Part shown: positions 1 through 7,798 of the stretch, piece after piece
How positions within the stretch are numbered: the stretch's first letter is position 1
How the letters are laid out: each line of letters starts with the position of its first letter
NCBI GenBank assembly: GCA_905214105.1
Contig: CAJMKK010000001.1
Coordinates: 496,001-560,000 of the forward strand
Length of the DNA: 64,000 nt
Reading direction: 5' to 3'
Source: an uncultured bacterium
GTDB lineage: Bacteria > Actinomycetota > Coriobacteriia > Coriobacteriales > Coriobacteriaceae
The notes under the pieces: model-generated
The model's database searches: none
The model's input: only the letters and a program-made list of their open reading frames with translations
What the model was told of the DNA's origin: nothing
Translations under genes and position numbers: made by a program

Positions 1-20
1 CTTGCCGCCATCTGGCTCCC

Positions 21-55
21 ACGTTCGCATACTTTTGGATGCGAGCGTGTTTTTA
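21..55 (+). terminator. Intrinsic terminator of an upstream gene
   Basis: A 10-bp stem (ACGTTCGCAT at 21-30 against ATGCGAGCGT at 39-48, one mismatch) with an 8-nt loop is followed by GTTTTTAA. It probably ends a plus-strand gene lying left of the window. Confidence 0.6.
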
Positions 56-83
56 ACGGCACGCACGGGTCCCCCGGGGCGCG

Positions 84-320
84 CCGTGCATTTTCGGGAG
101 TTTTCAGCAAGCCGGGGTGGCTGCATACGCGCCGGAAGCGTCTATTCGATCTCGCGGGATCCCCCGACGGGCAACTTGGGCTGGCGGACGGGGTCCGCCG
201 CTGCGATAGCGCGCGTTTCGCGTCGCGCCGTGCCCCAAAACGACGCCGATCGCGCGGCATTCACGATTCGCGGCGCCGCCGGCGGGGGCCGCGATGCTGA
301 AAACTCCGGTTTTTGCACGG
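84..320. repeat. Imperfect long-range inverted repeat in non-coding DNA
   Basis: CCGTGCA, then GGAGTTTTCAGCA, at 84-110 recurs as its reverse complement at 294-320, with mismatches in the middle. The two arms bracket about 180 bp of GC-rich sequence. Open frames across 1-738 have no recognisable domain and no good ribosome binding site, so I see no confident gene here. The arms could be ends of a small mobile element or paired regulatory sites; that is inference. Confidence 0.4.
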
Positions 321-340
321 TCCAAGCGGGGGTACGTTGG

Positions 341-367
341 GACGGGGAGGGGTGCCCCCGTCTTTTT
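341..367 (+). terminator. Intrinsic terminator
   Basis: GACGGGG (341-347) pairs with CCCCGTC (356-362) and is followed directly by TTTTT. It would end any plus-strand transcript coming through the 84-320 repeat region. Confidence 0.55.
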
Positions 368-435
368 ATGCATGTTGCAAGTAAAATTATGCAGGACATA
401 GGACACCATGCGACGGATACCCAGATTGGGCGCGC

Positions 436-664
436 CATGCGCCGACGTTCGTCGCGCCCCTTCCACGTCGTAAGCGAATCAAAAGGTGAGGGCGGTTATG
501 GGCGTGCTGGCGGCCCTGTGGCGGCGGGGTTGCAGCGGAGCTTGCGCTTGCCGTGGTCGACCGGGCGCCGTGGGCGCCGGCGCTCGACGGCCGTATGCTA
601 TTGCTTGCCACGCACGATGTCGCCGATGCTCAGGCTCTCGATATCTCGGACATCATCACGCTCT
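436..664 (+). pseudogene. Possible gene remnant upstream of the antitoxin
   Basis: From about 529 to the TAA at 662-664 one frame reads like protein, ending in ALDISDIITL after the segment MLLLATHDVADAQ. It has no start codon: a TGA lies in frame at 487-489. The preceding stretch (436-520) reads plausibly in a different frame, so a frameshifted remnant is possible. The ending faintly recalls PIN-type toxins, but I cannot assign it. Treat as weak. Confidence 0.2.
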
Positions 665-687
665 AAATACTGACTCAACAACAAAAT

Positions 688-716
688 GATTCGTTTTCCT
701 CCGTCCCCATGGGGTC
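688..716 (+). repeat. REP-like element, GGGGACGG family (copy 1)
   Basis: The segment GATTCGTTTTCCTCCGTCCC continues to CATGGGGTC. It is nearly identical to 1084-1114 and is the reverse orientation of 14430-14458. The outer bases GAT(T)C and GGGTC can pair weakly. Together with the copy at 1084 it flanks the antitoxin gene. Confidence 0.6.
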
Positions 717-738
717 GGCTGTGGTATTCTATCTGCGG

Positions 739-767
739 GGTAATACTTAGGAATACCAAGTAATACC
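739..767. promoter_or_regulatory. Candidate operator upstream of the antitoxin
   Basis: GGTAATACTT, GGAATACC and AAGTAATACC lie in succession; the outer copies form an imperfect inverted repeat. Ribbon-helix-helix antitoxins usually repress their own promoter through such paired half-sites. The position, 115 bp before the antitoxin start, is compatible but the assignment is inference. Confidence 0.35.
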
Positions 768-881
768 AACGCCGCAGAAACAAACTCCGGATGCGGGCCA
801 ATCGGGTTGCCTTCACAGCCCGTCGCCCGGCCGCGTGGCCCGCATCTATCCGCACTACCGTCGTTTCAAAAAGGAAGCGCC

Positions 882-1082
882 ATGGCAGAACACATGACCC
901 CGGTAGTCGCGAAGGTCTTGCCCGAGGAGAAGGCAGCCTTCGCGGCGGCAACCCAGCTCGTGGGCACCACGCCGTCCAACGCCATCCGCATGTTTATCGC
1001 CGCGTTTAATCGCTGCGGCACCTTTCCGTTCGACATTTCGCCCAACGGGGCCTTTGGCACTGCGCCCGATTCTCATCAATAA
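882..1082 (+). CDS. RelB/DinJ-family antitoxin, apparently without its toxin
   Basis: A 66-residue protein. The start at 882 is chosen because AAGGAAG lies 8 nt upstream; an earlier in-frame start would add residues unlike the family. The N-terminal part (VVAKVLPEEKAAFAAATQLV) is typical of the ribbon-helix-helix DNA-binding region, and NAIRMFIAAFNRCGTFPFD matches the conserved C-terminal segment of RelB/DinJ antitoxins. Such proteins bind a RelE/YafQ-type RNase and repress the shared promoter. The toxin gene normally follows within a few bases; here a REP-like repeat follows at 1084 and then an unrelated protease gene, so the antitoxin looks orphaned. Family assignment is fairly secure; function as an active antitoxin is not. 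Confidence 0.75.
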   Translation: MAEHMTPVVAKVLPEEKAAFAAATQLVGTTPSNAIRMFIAAFNRCGTFPFDISPNGAFGTAPDSHQ

Positions 1083-1083
1083 G

Positions 1084-1114
1084 TGATCCGTTTTCCTCCG
1101 TCCCCATGGGATCA
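1084..1114 (+). repeat. REP-like element, GGGGACGG family (copy 2)
   Basis: TGATCC at 1084-1089 pairs with GGATCA at 1109-1114, enclosing the family core CCTCCGTCCCC. It starts one base after the antitoxin stop codon. Confidence 0.65.
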
Positions 1115-1165
1115 GCTCTCTGCCAAGTTGTGGTAGAACTAGGGAACGGTTTTGAGGAGGTTGGC

Positions 1166-2068
1166 ATGCTCAATGCGATGATTTGGGCGCTTGCCTGTTT
1201 TGGCGTCGTCGCTGCCGATATTGCCCTGAGCGTCGTTTTGTTCTCCGCCCTTGGCGTCGCATCGGTGTTCATGGGTTTTTCGATCGATGACCTCGACATT
1301 CAATTGCTTCAGGCCGTCGCGCAGACGGCATCGTTTTTGATGGCGCTGCTGTGGTGGCGTTATCTTTGGCCGCGTTCATTTATGGCACGCCGGCAAAGCG
1401 AGCATCCGCTCGGCGGGGGAGCGCGTGGGGCGTGGAAGCGCATCGCCTGCGTTATCGTGATTGGCCTGGCCCTGCAGGTGGTCGTTGGCTACGTGACCGA
1501 TGCCGTGCTGTCGCTGTTGCCCGATGCTGCGGCCGACTACAGCGAGCTTGTCGAGGAAACAGGCATGGGCGACACCAGCTATCTCGCCGTACTGACTACG
1601 GTGCTCGGCGCCCCATTTTGTGAAGAGCTGCTGGTACGCGGCATTATTTTTGAGTTTTCGCTCCGAGCGTTTAATCCGCAGTGCCGCCCACTTTGGAAGC
1701 GCCGGCGTCGCGCGAACGCGCAAGACAGCGCCATAGTGCCCTGGGCGGCCCCGAGTACCTGGGGCATCGCCGCGGCGATTGTGCTGCAGGCGGCGATCTT
1801 CGGTTTTATGCACATGAATTGGGTGCAGGGTTGCTACGCGGGCGCCGCCGGCCTCATCTTTGGCTGGGCGATCGTTACGACCGGAAAGCTTCGCTACACG
1901 ATTCTGCTGCATTTTGCCTTTAACGCCGGGTCGTACCTCATGACGTTGCTCTGGTTTGTGAACACACCGCTCGACGTGGTGGTCACGGTTGCCATCGCCG
2001 GCTTCGTACTGGTAGAGGCGATGCGGTCGCTCAAGCTGACGTGCCAGCTGGCTCGCTCCCGTCGGTAA
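1166..2068 (+). CDS. CPBP-family (CAAX/Abi) intramembrane metalloprotease
   Basis: A 300-residue, very hydrophobic protein with about seven or eight membrane segments. The start at 1166 is preceded by GAGGAGG at 1155-1160; an in-frame ATG at 1106 lies inside the REP-like repeat and lacks such a site. The three CPBP motifs are visible: EELLVRG around residues 153-159 (the two glutamates), FGFMH with His216, and HFAFN with His249 and Asn253. These residues form the active site in Rce1-like proteases. In bacteria the family is linked to bacteriocin self-immunity, peptide processing and membrane protein turnover; the substrate here cannot be told from context. The gene stands alone and converges with the radical SAM gene. 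Confidence 0.85.
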   Translation: MLNAMIWALACFGVVAADIALSVVLFSALGVASVFMGFSIDDLDIQLLQAVAQTASFLMALLWWRYLWPRSFMARRQSEHPLGGGARGAWKRIACVIVIGLALQVVVGYVTDAVLSLLPDAAADYSELVEETGMGDTSYLAVLTTVLGAPFCEELLVRGIIFEFSLRAFNPQCRPLWKRRRRANAQDSAIVPWAAPSTWGIAAAIVLQAAIFGFMHMNWVQGCYAGAAGLIFGWAIVTTGKLRYTILLHFAFNAGSYLMTLLWFVNTPLDVVVTVAIAGFVLVEAMRSLKLTCQLARSRR

Positions 2069-2070
2069 AT

Positions 2071-2179
2071 GTGATTCCCCTAAGGAAAACACGGCTAGGT
2101 GCGTCTGAGCGTGTTCCCCCTAGGGAAATCACGACTAGAGACAGTCCAAGCGTGTTCCCCCTAGGGAAAACACGCTTGG
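2071..2179. repeat. Three consecutive related palindromes between convergent genes
   Basis: Copies at 2071-2092, 2109-2133 and 2146-2179 share the core GTGTTCCCCCTAGGGAAAAC or a near variant. Each is self-complementary around CCTAGG, and the third has 34 bp of almost perfect dyad symmetry with flanks CCAAGCGTG and CACGCTTGG. They fill the gap between two convergent genes and could act as a two-way terminator or a protein-binding array. Confidence 0.7.
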
Positions 2180-2230
2180 CCGATGAGGGGACGACGGCTG
2201 GCCATGAGACGCCGGCTGGCCCTCGCCGCG

Positions 2231-4372
2231 CTAGTTGCGCCTGCCGCCGCCGTTGGCGCCCTGTCGTCCCTGCGCCGCACGGTTGCGGCCCGCGGTGTTC
2301 TGTGCGCGCGACATGCCGCCGTGGCCCTTGCTGCCCTTGGGCCCCTTGCCGGCGCCGCCAGCGCCACCGTGGGCCTTGCCACCCTTCTTGCCGGTGCCGT
2401 GTCCGCCGCTAGCAGACGTCTCGCCCGGGCGCGGCGGCACGGGGCGAATCAGACAATGCTTGGTGTAGCCGATTAGGTCGCGGTGGCCGGCTTTCTCCAG
2501 TGCCTCACGCACGAGCTTGTAGTTCTCGGGCTTGCGATATTGGATGAGCGCGCGCTGCATAGCCTTCTCGTGCGGGTCGCGCGCCACATAGATCGGCTGC
2601 ATGGTGCGCGGGTCAACGCCGGTGTAGTACATGCAGGTGCTCATCGTGGACGGGGTGGGGTAGAAGTCCTGTACCTGCTCGGGCATGTAGCCCATGTCGC
2701 GCACAGCCTCGGCAAGCTCCACCGCTTCCTTCATCGTCGAGCCGGGGTGGCTCGAGATCAGGTACGGAACCACGTACTGCTTGAGTCCGTATTCACGGTT
2801 CAAGCGCTCAAATTTGCGACAGAACGCGTCGTAGACGGCGCGGCTCGGCTTGCCCATTACGGAGAGCACGGCGTCGCTCACATGCTCGGGTGCTACGCGC
2901 AGCTGGCCCGAGACATGGTGCTCCAGCAGCTCGCGCAAAAACTCGTCCGAGGCATCGGCCATGGTGTAGTCAAAACGGATGCCGCTGCGGACGAAGACCT
3001 TCTTAACGCCCGGCAGCTGGCGCAGGTCGCGCAGCAGCTGCGTGTAGCCGCTCTCGTCGACCACCATGTTCTTGCACACGCTCGGCCATAGGCAGCGCTT
3101 GTTCTTGCACACGCCGTGTTTGAGCTGCTTGTCGCAGGCCGGGCGGCTAAAGTTGGCCGTCGGTCCGCCCACGTCGTTGATGTAGCCCTTAAACTCGGGG
3201 TCGTGTGTGAGCAGCTCGGCCTCGCGCATGATCGAGTCGTGGCTGCGCATCTGCAGCACGCGGCCCTGGTGGAAGGTCAGCGCGCAAAACGAGCACTCAC
3301 CAAAGCACCCGCGGTTGGAGCTGATTGAAAACTTGATCTCGGCAAAAGCCGGCACGCCGCCCGCTGCGTCGTAATCGGGATGCCAATCGCGTGCGTAGGG
3401 GAGTTCGGCCACCTCGTCCATCTCCTCGGTGGTGAGGGTGGCGCTCGGCGGGTTCTGCACCACATAGACGCTGTTGGGGTAGGGTTCTACCAGGCGATGC
3501 CCGGTGATGGGATCCATGTTCTGCTGCTGCACGTTAAAGCTGCGGGCGTAGTTGAGCTTGTCGGCAGCAAGGTCGTCCCAGCTGGGCAGCAGGTCGTAGT
3601 CGTAGACCTCGTCGAGCGAGTTGGTACGGTAGACGGTGCCGTTGATATAGGTGATTTGGTCGACGGGCAGGCCCGCGTCGAGCGCGTCGGCGATCTCGAC
3701 GATCGCGTGCTCGCCCATGCCGTAGATGAGGATGTCGGCGCCCGAGTCGAGCAGCACCGAGCGCTTGAGCTTATCCTGCCAGTAGTCGTAGTGGGCCAGA
3801 CGACGCAGGCTCGCCTCGATGCCGCCGATGATGATGGGCGCGTCCTTGAACGTTTGGCGGATGAGGTTGCCGTAGACCGTGACGGCGCGGTTGGGGCGGT
3901 GCCCCTCTTTACCGCCAGGGGTGTAGGCATCGGTGTGGCGACGATGCTTGGTCACCGAGTAATGGTTGACCATGGAGTCCATGTTGCCGGCACTGACGAG
4001 AAAGCCCAGGCGCGGCTCGCCGAGCACGGTGATGCTGGCGGGGTCGGTCCAGTCGGGCTGACAGATAATGCCCACTTTGTAGCCGTGCGCGTCGAGCACG
4101 CGGCTGACGATGGCCATGCCAAAGCTGGGATGGTCCACGTAGGCGTCGCCGCAGATGTAGACAAAGTCACACTGGTCCCAACCGCGCGCATCCATGTCGG
4201 CGCGGCTGACGGGGAGGAACTTATCGCGGCCCGGGCGCCAGGGGCGGGCGGGCGCTGCCTGGGCATGAGTGGCGTGGCCACCCGGGGCCTTGCCGTCACG
4301 CTTTTGCTGCTGGCCGCGCTGGGCATGCTTGCCGTGCTGGTTGTGCTGAGCGTCCTGGGGCTTTTTTGCCAC
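2231..4372 (-). CDS. YgiQ-family radical SAM protein
   Basis: A 713-residue protein, close to the usual YgiQ length of about 700. I place the start at the GTG at 4370-4372 because GGGAGGA lies just upstream; extending further would run through the REP-like hairpin at 4411-4443. The N-terminal 60 residues are rich in His, Gln and Lys, followed by the conserved YgiQ N-terminal domain (AYVDHPSFGMAI and similar), and then the radical SAM core with the cluster-binding cysteines in CFGECSFC at residues 356, 360 and 363. The C-terminal tail after residue about 640 is Gly/Lys/Ala rich and looks disordered. YgiQ proteins carry a 4Fe-4S cluster and cleave S-adenosylmethionine, but their substrate is unknown. 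It is a single-gene unit. Confidence 0.9.
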   Translation of the reverse strand: MAKKPQDAQHNQHGKHAQRGQQQKRDGKAPGGHATHAQAAPARPWRPGRDKFLPVSRADMDARGWDQCDFVYICGDAYVDHPSFGMAIVSRVLDAHGYKVGIICQPDWTDPASITVLGEPRLGFLVSAGNMDSMVNHYSVTKHRRHTDAYTPGGKEGHRPNRAVTVYGNLIRQTFKDAPIIIGGIEASLRRLAHYDYWQDKLKRSVLLDSGADILIYGMGEHAIVEIADALDAGLPVDQITYINGTVYRTNSLDEVYDYDLLPSWDDLAADKLNYARSFNVQQQNMDPITGHRLVEPYPNSVYVVQNPPSATLTTEEMDEVAELPYARDWHPDYDAAGGVPAFAEIKFSISSNRGCFGECSFCALTFHQGRVLQMRSHDSIMREAELLTHDPEFKGYINDVGGPTANFSRPACDKQLKHGVCKNKRCLWPSVCKNMVVDESGYTQLLRDLRQLPGVKKVFVRSGIRFDYTMADASDEFLRELLEHHVSGQLRVAPEHVSDAVLSVMGKPSRAVYDAFCRKFERLNREYGLKQYVVPYLISSHPGSTMKEAVELAEAVRDMGYMPEQVQDFYPTPSTMSTCMYYTGVDPRTMQPIYVARDPHEKAMQRALIQYRKPENYKLVREALEKAGHRDLIGYTKHCLIRPVPPRPGETSASGGHGTGKKGGKAHGGAGGAGKGPKGSKGHGGMSRAQNTAGRNRAAQGRQGANGGGRRN

Positions 4373-4410
4373 GATTCCTCCCGTTGTTAGTATGCTGCAC
4401 GTAATTGTAA

Positions 4411-4443
4411 CCAGTCTTTTTGGGACGGGGCTAAAAAGACTGG
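4411..4443. repeat. REP-like hairpin with GGGACGGGG loop
   Basis: CCAGTCTTTTT (4411-4421) pairs perfectly with AAAAAGACTGG (4433-4443) around TGGGACGGGGCT. It has the same core as the other GGGGACGG elements but different arms. It lies between divergent genes. Confidence 0.6.
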
Positions 4444-4625
4444 TGGAGTACATGAGCTGGCGGATCGGCGCGTCGATGCGGGTGCCGTTTGTTTCCAGAC
4501 TGTGTATCCCCGTGTCGAAGGAGCCGTCTCGCGCGCACGCCATGTTGTCAATGGGTTACAGTATGAACGGCGGCTATGTTTCCGCCAACGCACGAGAGGG
4601 TCGTCAACAAGGAGGATGCACGACG

Positions 4626-5345
4626 ATGCAGCGTGCCAAACAGATATCGGAGTCCATCGAACTGGGCATTATCCTGGCGCTCGCCGGCGGCTTTATGGAT
4701 GTGTATTCGTACATTGGGCGCGACCATGTTTTCGCAAACGCGCAGACGGGCAACATCCTGCTTGTGGGCGTGAGCATCTCGGAGGGCAATTGGGCACTTG
4801 CGGGGCGCTACTTCTTCCCTGTGGTGTCGTTTGCCGTGGGCATTATGCTTGCCGACCTGGTACACGAACGGTTTGGCAGCGTGATTCACTGGCGCCAAGT
4901 GACGGTGTTCTTTGAAGCCGTCATCTTGCTGGGCGTGAGCTTTATCCCGGGCGGCAATTTCAACCTGCTCGCCAACTGCCTCACCTCGTTTGCCTGCGGC
5001 ATGCAGGTCGAGAGCTTCCGCAAGATCCACGGTCACGGCATCGCTACGACCATGTGCATCGGCAACTTGCGCAACGCGCTGCAAAACGTGGACGACTACA
5101 TTATCACCCACAAGCGCGGCTTTTTGGAAAACGGCCTGCTGTACTTTGGCGTGATCTTCACCTTTGTGTTTGGCGCCGTGCTGGGCAACTGGTGCATCGA
5201 GCGCATGGGGCTGCACGCCATTGCGGTGGCGAGCATGCTGCTGTTTATCGCGTTTGCCATCATGTTTATCGATCGCGAACGCGACTTGCACAGGAAATGG
5301 GCCCGCATCGTAGCTGACTGGCAGACCACGAGTCTTAAGCGCTAA
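4626..5345 (+). CDS. DUF1275 (YoaK-family) membrane protein
   Basis: A 239-residue protein with about six predicted membrane segments. The start at 4626 follows AAGGAGG at 4609-4615; the ATG at 4616 is in another frame. The N-terminal ALAGGFMDVYSYI and FANAQTGN match the DUF1275 signature, in which a GG..D..(S/T)(Y/F) segment precedes an AxTGN motif. The family occurs widely and is described only as an integral membrane protein, sometimes annotated as a transporter, without a proven substrate. It is transcribed away from the ygiQ gene. A strong inverted repeat directly downstream probably ends its transcript. Confidence 0.85.
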   Translation: MQRAKQISESIELGIILALAGGFMDVYSYIGRDHVFANAQTGNILLVGVSISEGNWALAGRYFFPVVSFAVGIMLADLVHERFGSVIHWRQVTVFFEAVILLGVSFIPGGNFNLLANCLTSFACGMQVESFRKIHGHGIATTMCIGNLRNALQNVDDYIITHKRGFLENGLLYFGVIFTFVFGAVLGNWCIERMGLHAIAVASMLLFIAFAIMFIDRERDLHRKWARIVADWQTTSLKR

Positions 5346-5352
5346 GGTGCAT

Positions 5353-5416
5353 GTTCGTAACAACATTCAGGAGCCAGAAAAACTATCTAGCTCCTGAATG
5401 TTGTTACGAACTGCTT
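5353..5416. terminator. Long perfect hairpin, probable two-way terminator
   Basis: A perfect 22-bp inverted repeat: GTTCGTAACAACATTCAGGA continues to GC at 5353-5374 and returns at 5390-5411 around a 15-nt loop, followed by a short T run. It separates convergent genes. The arms are longer and lower in GC than other terminators here, so a small repeat element is an alternative. Confidence 0.65.
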
Positions 5417-5424
5417 TTTGCGAT

Positions 5425-5961
5425 TTATTCGAGATGCTCTTCAATCCGAGCCCTAAGAAGGGCAATGGCTGTAGGTATTCCAATTGCGGCGGCTAATTCG
5501 GCTTTATCCAAAACCTGTATGCTAAAGCACGATTGTTTATCACATTGAAGGACGATAACTGAAGATAGCTTCACTTCCTGTTGGCTGAATATATCGTAAT
5601 CTCCAAATAGGAAGTTACCTTTTATTGCGTAATTCGGTATGTTCGTTACGCACTTCATCTCAAGTCTGTTTAGACCATAATCGAACACCGCAACTTCCTT
5701 GTGTTCGATGATGAGCGCAACCCTGGGCATGTTGCTAAAGCCACCGTCGACGACAGTGAAGAGTTTTTCATTCGCATCGTCATAAACGGTATATTTAAGA
5801 CTCGATAGCTGTCCTAGTGGACCCGTGAACCCATGTCTTTTGATGTTGAGGTTGTCTCCCGCTGGGTTGATGAGAGCCAGAGTATGCGGATAAGGATTAC
5901 CTTCAATTGAGATTCGATATTCGTTTGTAGCTGTCTTGCTCGATTTAGGACCAGTAGCCAT
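5425..5961 (-). CDS. Hypothetical protein, possibly LURP-one/tubby-like fold
   Basis: A 178-residue soluble protein of low GC content compared with its neighbours. The ATG at 5961 has GAGGCG about ten bases upstream; a GTG immediately before it could also serve. No catalytic motif is visible. The alternating strands and the segment NYAIKGNFLFGDYDIF resemble the repeated pattern of LURP-one-related (YxjI) proteins, which fold like tubby domains, but the likeness is by eye only. The low GC, the flanking 22-bp inverted repeat and the AT-rich gap on the other side suggest recent acquisition. No partner gene is next to it. Confidence 0.55.
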   Translation of the reverse strand: MATGPKSSKTATNEYRISIEGNPYPHTLALINPAGDNLNIKRHGFTGPLGQLSSLKYTVYDDANEKLFTVVDGGFSNMPRVALIIEHKEVAVFDYGLNRLEMKCVTNIPNYAIKGNFLFGDYDIFSQQEVKLSSVIVLQCDKQSCFSIQVLDKAELAAAIGIPTAIALLRARIEEHLE

Positions 5962-6376
5962 CACGCGTCATCGCCTCGATCGAATTGGAACCGTCTTCTA
6001 CTTCGTGCGGAGAATTGCGCTGTACGTTGCGGTACATGCAGCTGCAATAACCGCATGGGCAATTTCTAACAAAATGAATGACGCTATTTGCTGCATGCAT
6101 TTTATTTACTATAAAGTATCCTTTTATAAACGTATTGTCAAACATATATTGCTAAAACAGAAACAATTTATAGACTGAGTTGGTCGTATTCTTTGGGCGA
6201 TTGCTCCTATAATCTAGCCTTCGCTGCTGTCGGGAGGAAAGGACTGGGGCTCCGTTATTATGTTGAAACGCTTTAACACTTTTGACGTTCTCACGCGTTT
6301 TTTGTTTCAAAAGCGTTAGGATGGAACTTGCAGCGTGGGGCGTAATGGGTGCCCCGCACACGATGGGAGGCTATCA
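5962..6376. other. AT-rich intergenic region upstream of fucO
   Basis: This 415-bp gap holds no open frame that looks real. A perfect TATAAT lies at 6208-6213 without a convincing partner box. TTGAAACGCTTTAA at 6263-6276 is described separately. AACGCTTT (6267-6274) also recurs as AAAGCGTT at 6310-6317. Confidence 0.4.
6263..6276. promoter_or_regulatory. Candidate LacI/CcpA-type operator
   Basis: TTGAAACGCTTTAA is a near-palindrome centred on CG, the pattern bound by LacI-family regulators. It lies about 100 bp before fucO, so carbon-source control is plausible. No such regulator gene is adjacent. Confidence 0.3.
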
Positions 6377-7543
6377 ATGGCTAATCGTTTCGTTCTCAAC
6401 ACCATTTCTTATCATGGTTCCGGCGCCATCAAGGAGATCCCCGGCGAGCTCCAGCGTCGCGGCTACAAGAAGATCTTCGTCTGCTCCGATCCCGACCTGG
6501 TCAAGTTTGGCGTTACCGCTAAGGTGACCGACGAGCTCGACGCCGCCGGCATCGCTTGGAGCCTCTACTCCGAGATTAAGCCCAACCCCACCATCCAGAA
6601 CGTCAAGGACGGCGTCGAGGCCTTCAAGGCCGCCGAAGCTGACGCTATCGTGACCATCGGTGGCGGCTCCTCCATGGACACCGCTAAGGCCATCGGCATC
6701 ATCATCAACAACCCCGAGTTCGCCGATGTCCGCAGCCTCGAGGGCGTTGCTCCCACCAAGAACCACGCCGTGTTCACCATCGCCGTGCCGACGACCGCCG
6801 GTACCGCCGCCGAGGTAACCATCAACTACGTCATCACCGACCCCGAGAAGGTCCGCAAGTTCGTGTGCGTCGACACCAACGACGCCCCCGAGGTCGCCGT
6901 CGTCGACCCCGACATGATGGCTTCCATGCCCGCCGGCCTGACCGCTTCTACCGGCATGGACGCACTGACCCACGCCATCGAGGGCTACACCACCAAGGGC
7001 GCTTGGGAGCTCTCCGACATGTTCCACTTTGAGGCCATTAAGCTGATCAGCGAGAACCTGCGCGACTCTGTCGCCGAGGCCAAGTCCGGTCAGCCCGGCT
7101 CTGGCCGCGAGGGCATGGCTCTTGGCCAGTATGTCGCCGGCATGGGCTTCTCCAATGTCGGCCTGGGCATCGACCACGCCATGGCTCACACCCTGTCCGC
7201 TCACTACGACACCCCGCACGGCGTCGCTTGCGCCATGCTGCTGCCGATCGCTATGGAGTTCAACAAGCCGGTTTGCGCCGAGCGCCTGGCCAAGGTTGCC
7301 GTTGCCATGGGTGTTGACACCACGGGCATGAGCACCGATGAGGCCGCCGACGCCGCCATCGCCGCCGTCAAGCAGCTCTCTGCTGACGTGAACATCCCGC
7401 ACGTCTGCGAGGCCATGAAGGCTGACGAGATCGAGGTCCTGGCCAAGGACGCCATGGCCGACGCCTGCTTCCCGGGTAACCCGCGCGAGGCGACGCTCGA
7501 CGACGTCATCGAGCTCTTCAAGAAGATCTGCCCGGCTGCCTAA
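6377..7543 (+). CDS. fucO: Lactaldehyde reductase / iron-containing alcohol dehydrogenase
   Basis: A 388-residue group III alcohol dehydrogenase. The start at 6377 follows GGGAGG and gives MANRFVLNTISYHG, which matches the start of E. coli FucO. The NAD-binding GGGSSMDTAKAIG, the segment GTAAEVTINYVITD and the iron ligands (Asp195 and His199 in DALTHAIEGY, then two histidines in DHAMAH and YDTPHG) are all present. Long stretches such as NNPEFADVRSLEG agree with FucO itself rather than with butanol or propanediol dehydrogenases. FucO reduces L-lactaldehyde from fucose or rhamnose breakdown to 1,2-propanediol. No fucose genes are next to it, so a broader aldehyde-reducing role is possible. Codon use is strongly biased, suggesting high expression. 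Confidence 0.85.
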   Translation: MANRFVLNTISYHGSGAIKEIPGELQRRGYKKIFVCSDPDLVKFGVTAKVTDELDAAGIAWSLYSEIKPNPTIQNVKDGVEAFKAAEADAIVTIGGGSSMDTAKAIGIIINNPEFADVRSLEGVAPTKNHAVFTIAVPTTAGTAAEVTINYVITDPEKVRKFVCVDTNDAPEVAVVDPDMMASMPAGLTASTGMDALTHAIEGYTTKGAWELSDMFHFEAIKLISENLRDSVAEAKSGQPGSGREGMALGQYVAGMGFSNVGLGIDHAMAHTLSAHYDTPHGVACAMLLPIAMEFNKPVCAERLAKVAVAMGVDTTGMSTDEAADAAIAAVKQLSADVNIPHVCEAMKADEIEVLAKDAMADACFPGNPREATLDDVIELFKKICPAA

Positions 7544-7550
7544 CTTGGTT

Positions 7551-7680
7551 CGGCGGGCCCCCGCCCGTTAGCCCCACAATCGTCCTCGGACATGTCGGAA
7601 GCCCCCGCTGCGCACTTCGTGCGGCGGGGGCTTCCTCCGTCCTGCGGAAAGATTGTGGGGCTAACGGGCGGGGCCCGCCG
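7551..7680. repeat. 130-bp nested inverted repeat downstream of fucO
   Basis: Outer arms of 31 and 30 nt (7551-7581 and 7651-7680) match perfectly except for one extra C. Inside them lies a second hairpin, GGAAGCCCCCGC (7597-7608) against GCGGGGGCTTCC (7624-7635), with a smaller stem at its tip. The inner hairpin is followed by no T run. It could end transcription or be a small non-autonomous mobile element. Confidence 0.65.
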
Positions 7681-7798
7681 GCTCGTTATCGTGGCGGGCG
7701 CTGCTCTGAGAAGCTCGATGGGTTGTCTCGCTAGGTAAATAATTGTGCGCGGTGGTATTGTTGCTGTGGGTTTAATTCGATATGAAAGGGTGACTTTG

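Noticed and set aside
2-673. 223-codon plus-strand frame at the window start
   Set aside because: Composition is Arg/Gly/Ser-rich without a domain, and it runs through two terminators and an inverted repeat.
598-951. Minus-strand frame ending LERDDVRDIESLSIGDIVRG
   Set aside because: The ending looks protein-like, but the frame overlaps the antitoxin start and operator, crosses a REP-like repeat and has no ribosome binding site.
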